In this document: positions 1-5,030 of the stretch, in pieces
Layout: the number at the start of each line of letters is the position of its first letter
Position numbering within the stretch: the stretch's first letter is position 1
From: Treponema sp.
GTDB lineage: Bacteria > Spirochaetota > Spirochaetia > Treponematales > Treponemataceae
Assembly: GCA_014804085.1 (NCBI GenBank)
Contig: JAAVAM010000054.1
Span: forward strand, 1-5,030
DNA length: 5,030 nucleotides
Direction: 5' to 3'
Notes under the pieces: generated by a model
Seen by the model: only the letters and a program-made list of their open reading frames with translations
The model's database searches: none
What the model was told of the DNA's origin: nothing
Made by a program: the position numbers and the translations under genes

Positions 1-211
1 CCGAAATGTCTTCAAAAGTCCACGAATGTTCTTCGCCGTTGTCGTCGCACCAAACAAGCGCGCGCTTGCCAGGTTCGGTGATCGTGTAGCGGTCAACGAT
101 GTCATAGGCGAAATTGAAATTGCGCGGAGCCTTCAATCGGCAATGCGCCTTCAAATCTTCGTAAGAAGTGAATTCTCTGTCTTCGACTAAAAATTCTTGA
201 TAAAGTGCCAT
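1..211 (-). CDS. AMP-dependent acyl-CoA synthetase-like protein, N-terminal part (runs off left edge)
   Basis: The first 70 codons of a minus-strand gene are present; the 3' end lies outside the window. The protein starts MALYQEFLVED and contains FNFAYDIVDRY at about residues 32-42 and KRALVWCDDNGEEHSWTF at about 49-66. This pattern (an entry segment, a 'NFAYDVVD' block, then 'P-x-K-RALVW' followed by a beta strand) is typical of the N-terminus of AMP-forming acyl-CoA synthetases of the acetate/medium-chain type. These enzymes activate a carboxylic acid with ATP and load it onto CoA in the cytoplasm. The catalytic motifs (P-loop, A5, A8, A10) would lie beyond the edge, so substrate and activity cannot be judged. 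The start ATG at 211-209 is supported by AGAGAGG five bases upstream. A terminator and intergenic region separate it from cheY, so it is probably not part of the che operon. A different ANL-superfamily adenylating enzyme is possible. Confidence 0.65.
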   Translation of the reverse strand, partial: MALYQEFLVEDREFTSYEDLKAHCRLKAPRNFNFAYDIVDRYTITEPGKRALVWCDDNGEEHSWTFEDIS

Positions 212-216
212 TTTAA

Positions 217-223
217 CCTCTCT
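217..223 (-). promoter_or_regulatory. Ribosome binding site of the synthetase-like gene
   Basis: On the minus strand AGAGAGG lies 5 bases before the ATG at 211. It is a good purine-rich Shine-Dalgarno match and fixes this start codon. Confidence 0.6.
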
Positions 224-244
224 TTATTCTCTCTCGTGTTACAG

Positions 245-275
245 ATTAGACAAAGAAAAACCAAGTTTGTTGCAA
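245..275 (-). promoter_or_regulatory. Weak candidate promoter for the synthetase-like gene
   Basis: On the minus strand, TTGCAA (275-270) could be a -35 box and TCTAAT (250-245) a -10 box, with a 19-base spacer that is longer than the usual 17. Transcription would begin near 238, leaving a leader of about 27 bases that contains the Shine-Dalgarno. An alternative -10, AATAAT (280-275), lacks a convincing -35. Some promoter is expected here because the terminator just upstream should stop che operon transcripts. The exact boxes are a guess. Confidence 0.28.
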
Positions 276-315
276 TTATTTTTTCTCTTGACGAGTTAAA
301 TCTAAAAAACAGGAA

Positions 316-342
316 GTAACGAGCGATAAAACAAAGCGTTAC
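316..342. repeat. Short inverted repeat GTAACG-N15-CGTTAC in the intergenic region
   Basis: Perfect 6-bp arms at 316-321 and 337-342 are 21 bp apart, which is two helical turns. This spacing fits a dimeric regulator bound on one face of DNA upstream of the synthetase promoter. A 6-bp match in a short region can also arise by chance, and no regulator gene is in view. Confidence 0.22.
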
Positions 343-354
343 GACACAAAACAC

Positions 355-384
355 AAAAAACCGTCCCGCTGACGGAACGGTTTT
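355..384 (-). terminator. Rho-independent terminator of the che operon
   Basis: Read on the minus strand, AAAACCGTTCCG pairs with CGGGACGGTTTT around a TCAG loop. This gives a 12-bp stem with one G-U wobble, and the descending arm runs into six T residues followed by more T-rich sequence. It begins 27 bases after the cheY stop codon and ends the cheA-cheW-cheX-cheY transcript. On the plus strand the wobble becomes a C-A mismatch and only four T residues follow, so it should act mainly on minus-strand transcripts. Confidence 0.88.
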
Positions 385-410
385 CATCATCATTTTTGCC
401 CGACGATACG

Positions 411-842
411 CTATTTCAACGCCGCGCTGATGCGCTCAAGAACCTTCTTACGGTCAAGCGGCTTAATGATATAGTTCTTTGCGCCAAGAAGCAGCGATTT
501 TTTCACCAGCTCTTCCTTGCCCAAAGCACTGACCATTACGACGCGCGCGTTCTTGTCGAATGCCATAATCTGCTCCAACGCGGTAATACCATCCATTTTC
601 GGCATGGTAATATCCATCGTCACCAGATCGACGTTCGGACACAATTCCTTGTACTTGTCAACGCCGTCCTTGCCGTCTACAGCCGTCGCGACCACTTCGT
701 ACCCTTCGCTCGTCAGAATCTGACCAAGCTGTTTCGCAACGAACATTGAATCATCGACAACTAAAACACGCATTTTGGTTCCGTCTGCGAGCATCCCCTC
801 CGGCGGACGGTCATTACCTGGCAAATCAGCTCTTGTCTTCAT
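411..842 (-). CDS. cheY: Chemotaxis response regulator CheY
   Basis: A 143-residue single-domain receiver protein. It accepts phosphate from CheA and, as CheY-P, acts on the flagellar motor switch, here presumably that of periplasmic flagella. The receiver fold starts at MRVLVVDDS (residue 24). The acidic pair is D30-D31, the phosphoacceptor is D77 in DLVTMDITMPKMDG, the switch Ser/Thr is S105, the rotating aromatic is Y124 and the conserved lysine is K127 in IIKPLD, so all active-site residues are present. There is no output domain. A 23-residue N-terminal tail precedes the receiver; ordinary CheY starts only about five residues before the acidic pair. The chosen ATG at 842 has a perfect AAGGAGG seven bases upstream, better than internal Met17 or Met24. 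It is the last gene of the operon, 12 bases after the cheX stop, and is followed by a terminator. The stop codon is TAG. Confidence 0.96.
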   Translation of the reverse strand: MKTRADLPGNDRPPEGMLADGTKMRVLVVDDSMFVAKQLGQILTSEGYEVVATAVDGKDGVDKYKELCPNVDLVTMDITMPKMDGITALEQIMAFDKNARVVMVSALGKEELVKKSLLLGAKNYIIKPLDRKKVLERISAALK

Positions 843-849
843 CGTTCAT

Positions 850-856
850 CCTCCTT
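850..856 (-). promoter_or_regulatory. Strong Shine-Dalgarno of cheY, overlapping the cheX stop
   Basis: AAGGAGG on the minus strand ends 7 bases before the cheY ATG at 842 and overlaps the cheX TAA (857-855). A second ATG at 849-847 directly abuts the motif, is in another frame and is too close to be used. This is the best ribosome binding site seen in the window. Confidence 0.85.
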
Positions 857-1337
857 ACATTCTCTCGCGGATAGCAACATTCACCTCAACCTTACCGAAT
901 TCCGTAATCAGCGGAACGATAAGAGCCTCAACGCTGTTTTGCCCGCCACCAAGAGCAGCAATTTCCATTTTTTCGCCAGCGAACAAAGCCGGTGGCGTAA
1001 GGTCAAATTTAAATCCAAGCTCGTGGAGCTTTGTAACGGCCTGCGCCGTAATCAAATTCGCCAACTCGCTGATAGTGGCCTTTGCCAAATCATCGAATTC
1101 GGTCAGTTTTTCTCCATTCATGCAAGATGCGATGTTCAATGCCGTCTCAAACGTCATGTCGAACAGAACACGACCCTCCACGTCACCTGCAAGCCCGACC
1201 AATGCTGCAATGCCCATTACCGGCATTGCCGTAGATTTTAGGTACAAGTCTCCGCGCGTCACTTTCGCACCGCCGAGCACCTCTGTCAAAATCTGATATG
1301 AAGTTTCAACAAATGGATTAATGTACTCTACTCTCAT
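855..1337 (-). CDS. cheX: CheY-P phosphatase CheX
   Basis: A 160-residue protein of the CheC/CheX/FliY phosphatase family. CheX removes phosphate from CheY-P and is the signal-termination enzyme of spirochaetes, which generally use it in place of CheZ. It begins MRVEYINPFVETS, a typical CheX start. The family signature E-x-x-N is at E91-N94 in SELANLITAQA, within the long helix that inserts into the CheY active site. Only one such signature is present, as in CheX; CheC usually has two. Upstream blocks MPVMGIAALVGLAGDVEG (about 38-55) and the downstream GEKMEIAALG-to-VPLITEFGKVEVNVAI strands match the rest of the fold, and the length is normal. It lies 18 bases after the fusion gene and directly before its substrate's gene cheY. 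Its Shine-Dalgarno (AGGAG about 10 bases before the ATG) is weaker than that of cheY. Confidence 0.94.
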   Translation of the reverse strand: MRVEYINPFVETSYQILTEVLGGAKVTRGDLYLKSTAMPVMGIAALVGLAGDVEGRVLFDMTFETALNIASCMNGEKLTEFDDLAKATISELANLITAQAVTKLHELGFKFDLTPPALFAGEKMEIAALGGGQNSVEALIVPLITEFGKVEVNVAIRERM

Positions 1338-1347
1338 GTGCCTTTTA

Positions 1348-1352
1348 CTCCT
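1348..1352 (-). promoter_or_regulatory. Ribosome binding site of cheX (modest)
   Basis: AGGAG on the minus strand lies 10 bases before the cheX ATG at 1337, in the 18-base gap after the fusion gene. An AAAAGG closer to the ATG leaves only 3 bases and is less likely. Spacing is at the long end, so initiation may depend on coupling with the upstream gene. Confidence 0.5.
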
Positions 1353-1355
1353 GTT

Positions 1356-2711
1356 TTATTGTTTTCCAAAAGTTTTTATTGAACCGACAGACTTCGCCGT
1401 CCATTCTTTATTGCTCTCAAGAGTTTCGTTCTGTCCCAGTATGACAATACCGTTGCCTTTAAGCTTGTCGGCAAAGTCCTCAATCAATGCCTCCTGCGCT
1501 TTCTCAGGCTGGAAAGAAACAAAATCTCTCGTAAAGACCATATCCAAGTCGGGCAAAGCCGTCGTGTTCACACAATCGTGGTATTCAAACATGACGCTTT
1601 CCCGCACTTCCGGGGTAAAGGTTAAGTCGCCGTTCGTTTTTCGCGTAACATACGGCGCATACCAGTCATTCGCCACATCGGCAGGAATAGAAATAAGCGG
1701 CGCATTGGACACGCTCAGCAAATCAATGTCGTGCGCATAAATGCGAATCCGTGCGTCTGGGTAGCGTTTTCTGAGCAGACAAGCCAACGAATACGACTCC
1801 TGACCTTTGCCGCACCCCGGATTCCACACGACAATCTGCTTTGCCGTATTGTCGGGCAACGCCTTGTAGATTGCGTCCGCATACTCTTTTTTCCACCATG
1901 TTCCATTATACGGCGAATAGAACGGCTTCAAGAACTCGTCGGCATCGGTCGGAGCCTGAAACTGCAACGTATCCTTGCCACGTTCTTTATACCATTCGTC
2001 AAAGCGTGTTTTCACCCATTTCTCATTGATCGGGGTCACGATGAATTTCCGCAACGTTGCCAGTCCGCTCGTGATGAACGAATAATCAACCGCTTTTGTC
2101 TCTTTTTTGGGCATCGCAGTCTGCTTTGCCTTCTTTGAGCCAGCCGAAAGTTTCATCTGCACGTCAGTATTCGCTTTCGTGCTGTCAGTATCTTTCACCG
2201 CCAGCTTTGAGCCGAGGATACGTTCCACGTCAAGCAGAACGTACATACGATTATTGGTTTCCACAACGCCTTGGATATACTTGATATTGATGTCGCCGAA
2301 CAACGGGTGCGGAGGCTGAATCATAGATTTCTGGACAGACACAACCTTATCCACGTTGTCAACGACGACACCGAACACCTGCTCGCCCACCCGAACCATC
2401 AGAATATTCTCAAGCGTACTGTTCTTGTGATTATCCATTTCGATATTAAAGAAAATACGCAAATCGATAATCGGAATAATATCGCCACGTGAGTTATACA
2501 CGCCAAGCACGAACGGAAGCGCATTCGGCATATACGTAAAGAGTGCCTTGTCGGCTTTTACGATCTCTTTAATCTGCATAATGTCGATAGCATAATCCTT
2601 ATCCGCAAGGGAGAACGTGACCATCTTAAAGTCAAGAATGACGACCTTATCTTCCCGTGCTTCTACAGCCGCCTCCGCAACTGCCGCCGCATTCATTACC
2701 GCGTCACTCAT
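1356..2711 (-). CDS. cheW: CheW coupling protein fused to a degenerate CheR-like methyltransferase domain
   Basis: A 451-residue protein, where plain CheW is about 150-180. Residues 1-21 are an alanine-rich tail. Residues about 22-170 form a CheW domain (FKMVTFSLADKDYAIDIMQIKEIV, then GVYNSRGDIIPIIDLR at 70-85 with the conserved N-x-RG) that links CheA to receptors. Residues about 171-208 are a Lys/Thr/Ala linker. Residues about 210-451 resemble CheR: a glycine-rich SAM-type loop NPGCGKGQESYSLA at 297-310 (CheR has AGCSTGEEPYS), the acidic strand end AHDID at 326-330, and a final MVFTRDFVSF block at 391-400. The CheR hallmarks T-x-FFR and C-R-N-x-x-I-Y-F are changed here to G-T-W-W-K (270-274) and T-R-D-F-V-S-F, so methyl transfer is doubtful. 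I infer a structural or SAM-sensing role in the receptor array; a working CheR would be encoded elsewhere. As I recall, a CheW–CheR-like hybrid has been reported in Treponema denticola arrays. The ATG at 2711 lies 3 bases after the cheA stop. Confidence 0.93.
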   Translation of the reverse strand: MSDAVMNAAAVAEAAVEAREDKVVILDFKMVTFSLADKDYAIDIMQIKEIVKADKALFTYMPNALPFVLGVYNSRGDIIPIIDLRIFFNIEMDNHKNSTLENILMVRVGEQVFGVVVDNVDKVVSVQKSMIQPPHPLFGDINIKYIQGVVETNNRMYVLLDVERILGSKLAVKDTDSTKANTDVQMKLSAGSKKAKQTAMPKKETKAVDYSFITSGLATLRKFIVTPINEKWVKTRFDEWYKERGKDTLQFQAPTDADEFLKPFYSPYNGTWWKKEYADAIYKALPDNTAKQIVVWNPGCGKGQESYSLACLLRKRYPDARIRIYAHDIDLLSVSNAPLISIPADVANDWYAPYVTRKTNGDLTFTPEVRESVMFEYHDCVNTTALPDLDMVFTRDFVSFQPEKAQEALIEDFADKLKGNGIVILGQNETLESNKEWTAKSVGSIKTFGKQ

Positions 2712-2714
2712 ACC

Positions 2715-5030
2715 CTATTCCTCATCATAGCCATTTTCCTGGCGGGCTTCAATTTCCTGACGGACACCAAGTTCCAGCAGCTGGCTGACATCGATAATCA
2801 AAGACACCGAACCGTCACCCAAGATTGACGCACCGGCGACACCCGGAGACTGCGTGAACTGGTCTTTCAACGGTTTGATAACCACGTCCTCTTCGCCGAT
2901 AAGCGCATCGACCATAACGCCGATTTTTTTATCCTGCGAGCCGACGATAACGACAAAGCAATACTCGCCGTCCTCGCCCGTATTGATGCCGAACAAACGG
3001 CTCAGCCGCAGGACACTGATGACCTCGCTGCGAACATTCAGCACTTCATAGTTATCAATCGTATTGATCTCTTCTTTTCGTACCCGGACGCTCTCAACAA
3101 CCGACGCAATCGGGATCGAATACGTCTCACGCCCGACGCGCACGAGCAGACCTTGGATGATAGCCAACGTAAGCGGCAGACGAATACTGAACTTTGAGCC
3201 ATGCCCCAGCTCAGATGTGACCTGCACCGTGCCGTTCAGTTTTTCAATCATCGTCTTGACGACATCAAGACCGACACCGCGTCCAGAGACATTGGTAATC
3301 TTCGCCGCCGTCGAGAAACCCGGCATAAAGATAAGCTGCGCCGCCTCTTGGTCGGAAATGACCTTATTCGGATGGATAAGCCCGCGCTCGACCGCCTTCT
3401 GCCGCACCCGCTCGGCGTTGATGCCCGCACCGTCATCGATGATATCGATGACAATCATGTTTCCTTCATTAGCAGCCTTGAGCAACACCGTCCCCGTCTC
3501 ATCCTTGCCCGCAGTCTTGCGGTCTTCGGGACTTTCAACGCCGTGGTCGCAGGAATTGCGCACACAGTGCATGAGCGGATCCATAAGGTCGTCAACGACG
3601 GTCTTATCAAGTTCCGTTTCCTTACCTTCAATAACGAGGTTTATCTTCTTGCCCAAATCTTTCTGCAAATCACGGACAACGCGCGGGAAGCGGTCAAAAA
3701 TCTGGCTGATCGGAACCATGCGGATTTTCATGACCCCCTCTTGCAACTCACCCGCAATACGTCCCAAATTCTGCGTGGAAGAATGAAAGCGCGCGCCCAA
3801 ATCCTTGAATTTGCCCTCAAACAAATCAAAATGCGTGAGCATATCACCGAATTCATCCTGCACACTCGCCTTGATGTCTTTGACCGCCACGCCATCCTGT
3901 ATCTGCTCAAGATACTGCGGCAACAACTCAAACATACGGCGGATTTTTTCTTTATAGGAAGCGGAAAGCCCCTGGAACTGCGCGAACAGTTCGGACTGCC
4001 GCTGCGCCGCCTGACTGAACGCCGCCTTGGTAATGACCGTTTCGGAAACGAGATTCATCAGATAATCGACGCGTTTTGAATCCACGCGAAGTACGGCACT
4101 CTGGGCATGGTCGCCGGATGACTTCGCCGCCGCTTTTGGCGCAGACTTCTCTCCCGCAGGCTTTGCCGTCTCCTCAACAGGGGCGGGAGCGGCAGGAACA
4201 GGAGCAGGTGCTGGCGTAGGTACACTCGCAACCGGGGCAGATGCCGCAACCGGCACAGGCTCTGCGGCAGGAGCAGAAGACGCAGACTCACCCCCGCCGA
4301 CTTTCGCATTCGTAATATCCTGCGCGTCGGTAGAAAGCGACACATCGTCCAAAAACGCTGCGTCCTCAAGCTGATCTGCCACGACCGATGCCGGAGCAGA
4401 AACATAATAGGTAACTTCTTTCCAAAATTTATCTTCGTACAGTGCGTCAAAATCGGGGTCGGTTTTAAGAACCGTACCGCATGACTTGAGCGCGGCAAAC
4501 ACCTGAATGCCGCCGACGCTGTTCATCGGGTTATTCTCATCAAAGACGACTTTTACCTGCCATAGTTTTTCGCCCGCGCCGCAATTCTGCTTCAACTCTT
4601 CCAGTTCGTATTCAGAAAGCGAAACGGTGGCAGGTGCAGAAGTCGTTGCCGCCGCGGACGGCGTTGCAGGAGCAGCCGCCGGAGCACTCGGCGCAGGGGC
4701 TGCACCACCCTTGCCGGGAATAAATGCATTGATCCTTGCAGAAAGCTCGTCCACGCCCTCCTGATACACGCTACCGTTCTGACGATGCTCCAACATCGTC
4801 TTAATCATATCAAGCCCGTTCAAAAGCACGTCAACAATATCGCCGGTCACCTGCACCTTGTCAGAACGCACCTCGTCAAGCAAATCTTCCATAGTGTGCG
4901 CAAAGTGCGCGATCTCAGAGAATTCGACCGCCGCAGAGTTTCCTTTTAACGTATGAGCCGCACGGAAAATTTCATCGATAGCATCATGATTTGACGGATC
5001 GCTCTCGATCGCAAGGATATTGCTCTCAAG
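2715..5030 (-). CDS. cheA: Chemotaxis histidine kinase CheA (N-terminus beyond right edge)
   Basis: 771 residues are visible, and the frame is open to the right edge, so the ATG at 4892 is an internal methionine and the real start is outside. Counting from the edge: P1/HPt to about residue 105, with phosphorylated H26 in FRAAHTLKGNSAA (codon 4955-4953); Ala/Pro linker about 106-136; P2 CheY-docking domain about 137-240; a second Ala/Pro-rich linker about 245-310; P3 dimerisation about 313-440; P4 ATPase about 441-621; P5 CheW-like about 622-758. P4 has the N box HCVRNSCDHGVE (N492, H496), G1 DDGAG (532-536), F box FMPGFSTA (568-575) and G2 GRGVG (583-587), so the kinase should be active. P3 is about twice the usual length. 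It phosphorylates CheY within the receptor-CheW array. It is the most upstream che gene in view; promoter and possible earlier genes are outside the window. The stop is TAG at 2717-2715. Confidence 0.97.
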   Translation of the reverse strand, partial: LESNILAIESDPSNHDAIDEIFRAAHTLKGNSAAVEFSEIAHFAHTMEDLLDEVRSDKVQVTGDIVDVLLNGLDMIKTMLEHRQNGSVYQEGVDELSARINAFIPGKGGAAPAPSAPAAAPATPSAAATTSAPATVSLSEYELEELKQNCGAGEKLWQVKVVFDENNPMNSVGGIQVFAALKSCGTVLKTDPDFDALYEDKFWKEVTYYVSAPASVVADQLEDAAFLDDVSLSTDAQDITNAKVGGGESASSAPAAEPVPVAASAPVASVPTPAPAPVPAAPAPVEETAKPAGEKSAPKAAAKSSGDHAQSAVLRVDSKRVDYLMNLVSETVITKAAFSQAAQRQSELFAQFQGLSASYKEKIRRMFELLPQYLEQIQDGVAVKDIKASVQDEFGDMLTHFDLFEGKFKDLGARFHSSTQNLGRIAGELQEGVMKIRMVPISQIFDRFPRVVRDLQKDLGKKINLVIEGKETELDKTVVDDLMDPLMHCVRNSCDHGVESPEDRKTAGKDETGTVLLKAANEGNMIVIDIIDDGAGINAERVRQKAVERGLIHPNKVISDQEAAQLIFMPGFSTAAKITNVSGRGVGLDVVKTMIEKLNGTVQVTSELGHGSKFSIRLPLTLAIIQGLLVRVGRETYSIPIASVVESVRVRKEEINTIDNYEVLNVRSEVISVLRLSRLFGINTGEDGEYCFVVIVGSQDKKIGVMVDALIGEEDVVIKPLKDQFTQSPGVAGASILGDGSVSLIIDVSQLLELGVRQEIEARQENGYDEE
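2720..2723 (-). promoter_or_regulatory. Ribosome binding site of the cheW fusion gene, inside the end of cheA
   Basis: GAGG on the minus strand lies 8 bases before the ATG at 2711 and within the last cheA codons. With only 3 bases between the cheA TAG (2717-2715) and this ATG, the terminating ribosome can restart, so CheA and CheW should be made in a coupled way. Confidence 0.6.
4107..4295 (-). other. Ala/Pro-rich linker of CheA between P2 and P3
   Basis: About 63 codons encode a low-complexity stretch of short Ala-Pro-Val units (such as VPTPAPAPVPAAPAP) ending in a Lys/Ala/Ser part. It joins P2 to the P3-P4-P5 core and should be an extended flexible tether that lets P1 and P2 reach the kinase core. 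A second, shorter stretch of the same kind (about 4623-4709) joins P1 to P2. Such regions vary in length between strains. Confidence 0.75.

Noticed and set aside
187..393. Minus-strand 68-codon frame with a hydrophobic product spanning the intergenic region
   Set aside because: It starts right before the terminator hairpin, runs through it, has no good ribosome binding site and ends inside the synthetase-like gene. The hydrophobic look comes from T-rich intergenic DNA.
396..749. Plus-strand open frame of 117 codons opposite cheY
   Set aside because: Fully antisense to the receiver domain coding sequence; no domain or supporting context.
775..1296. Plus-strand open frame of 173 codons opposite cheX and the start of cheY
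   Set aside because: Antisense to well-recognised genes, with a low-complexity Ser/Ala-rich product and no family resemblance.
3425..3460. Repeated ATCGAT/GATATC palindromic units
   Set aside because: They encode the conserved VIDIIDDGAG stretch of the CheA G1 box. Repeated Ile-Asp codons explain the pattern.
3064..3786. Plus-strand open frame of 240 codons opposite cheA
   Set aside because: Ser/Thr/Arg-rich product with no known motif, overlapping both cheA and the other plus-strand shadow frame; not a plausible gene.
3201..4079. Plus-strand open frame of 292 codons opposite cheA
   Set aside because: It lies wholly antisense to the conserved P3/P4 coding part of cheA, its product is rich in Arg/His/Leu with no recognisable domain, and it is explained by cheA codon bias leaving the opposite frame open.
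4058..4498. Minus-strand open frame of 146 codons in a different frame within cheA
   Set aside because: It is the shifted reading of the Ala/Pro-rich linker and P2 region, giving long Arg/Leu runs. The frame of CheA itself is clearly the coding one.
1..5030. Mobile elements, CRISPR arrays, tRNA or rRNA genes
   Set aside because: No transposase, integrase, terminal repeats, repeat-spacer arrays or structural RNA signatures were seen. The window is filled by conserved housekeeping-type che genes.

Overview
The window is almost entirely one chemotaxis signalling operon read on the minus strand (right to left): cheA, then a cheW–cheR-like fusion gene, then cheX, then cheY. The beginning of a separate minus-strand gene, probably an AMP-forming acyl-CoA synthetase, lies at the left edge. 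The order cheA-cheW-cheX-cheY is the one known from Treponema. CheX as the CheY-P phosphatase, a CheW carrying a C-terminal CheR-like domain, and a CheY with an N-terminal extension together point strongly to a spirochaete of the genus Treponema. Base composition is roughly balanced rather than A+T-rich, so it is not a very low-GC species such as T. denticola. The species cannot be fixed from this window.

Layout: 1-211 is the N-terminal 70 residues of the synthetase-like protein, which runs off the left edge. 212-410 is intergenic and holds the synthetase ribosome binding site, a weak candidate promoter, a small inverted repeat and a strong intrinsic terminator (355-384) that ends the che operon. 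411-842 is cheY, 855-1337 cheX, 1356-2711 the cheW–cheR-like fusion, and 2715-5030 cheA. CheA runs off the right edge: its frame is open without interruption from 4892 to 5030, and the phosphorylated histidine of the P1 domain lies in that part. The gaps between the che genes are 3, 18 and 12 bases, with Shine-Dalgarno sequences set in or next to the preceding stop codons, so the four genes are very probably one mRNA with coupled translation.

How the genes work together (family knowledge): chemoreceptor arrays are built from receptors, CheA and CheW. CheA autophosphorylates and passes phosphate to CheY. CheY-P acts on the switch of the periplasmic flagella, and CheX removes the phosphate. The second module of the CheW protein looks like a CheR methyltransferase that has kept a SAM-binding-like fold but lost residues expected for catalysis, so it is more likely structural or regulatory than enzymatic. 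CheA also has an enlarged P3 dimerisation region.

I do not see a wholly undescribed system. The most interesting points are the degenerate CheR domain on CheW, the long CheA P3 region and the CheY N-terminal tail. Related observations, as I recall them, have been published for Treponema denticola arrays. Every other long open frame looks like a shadow of these genes.
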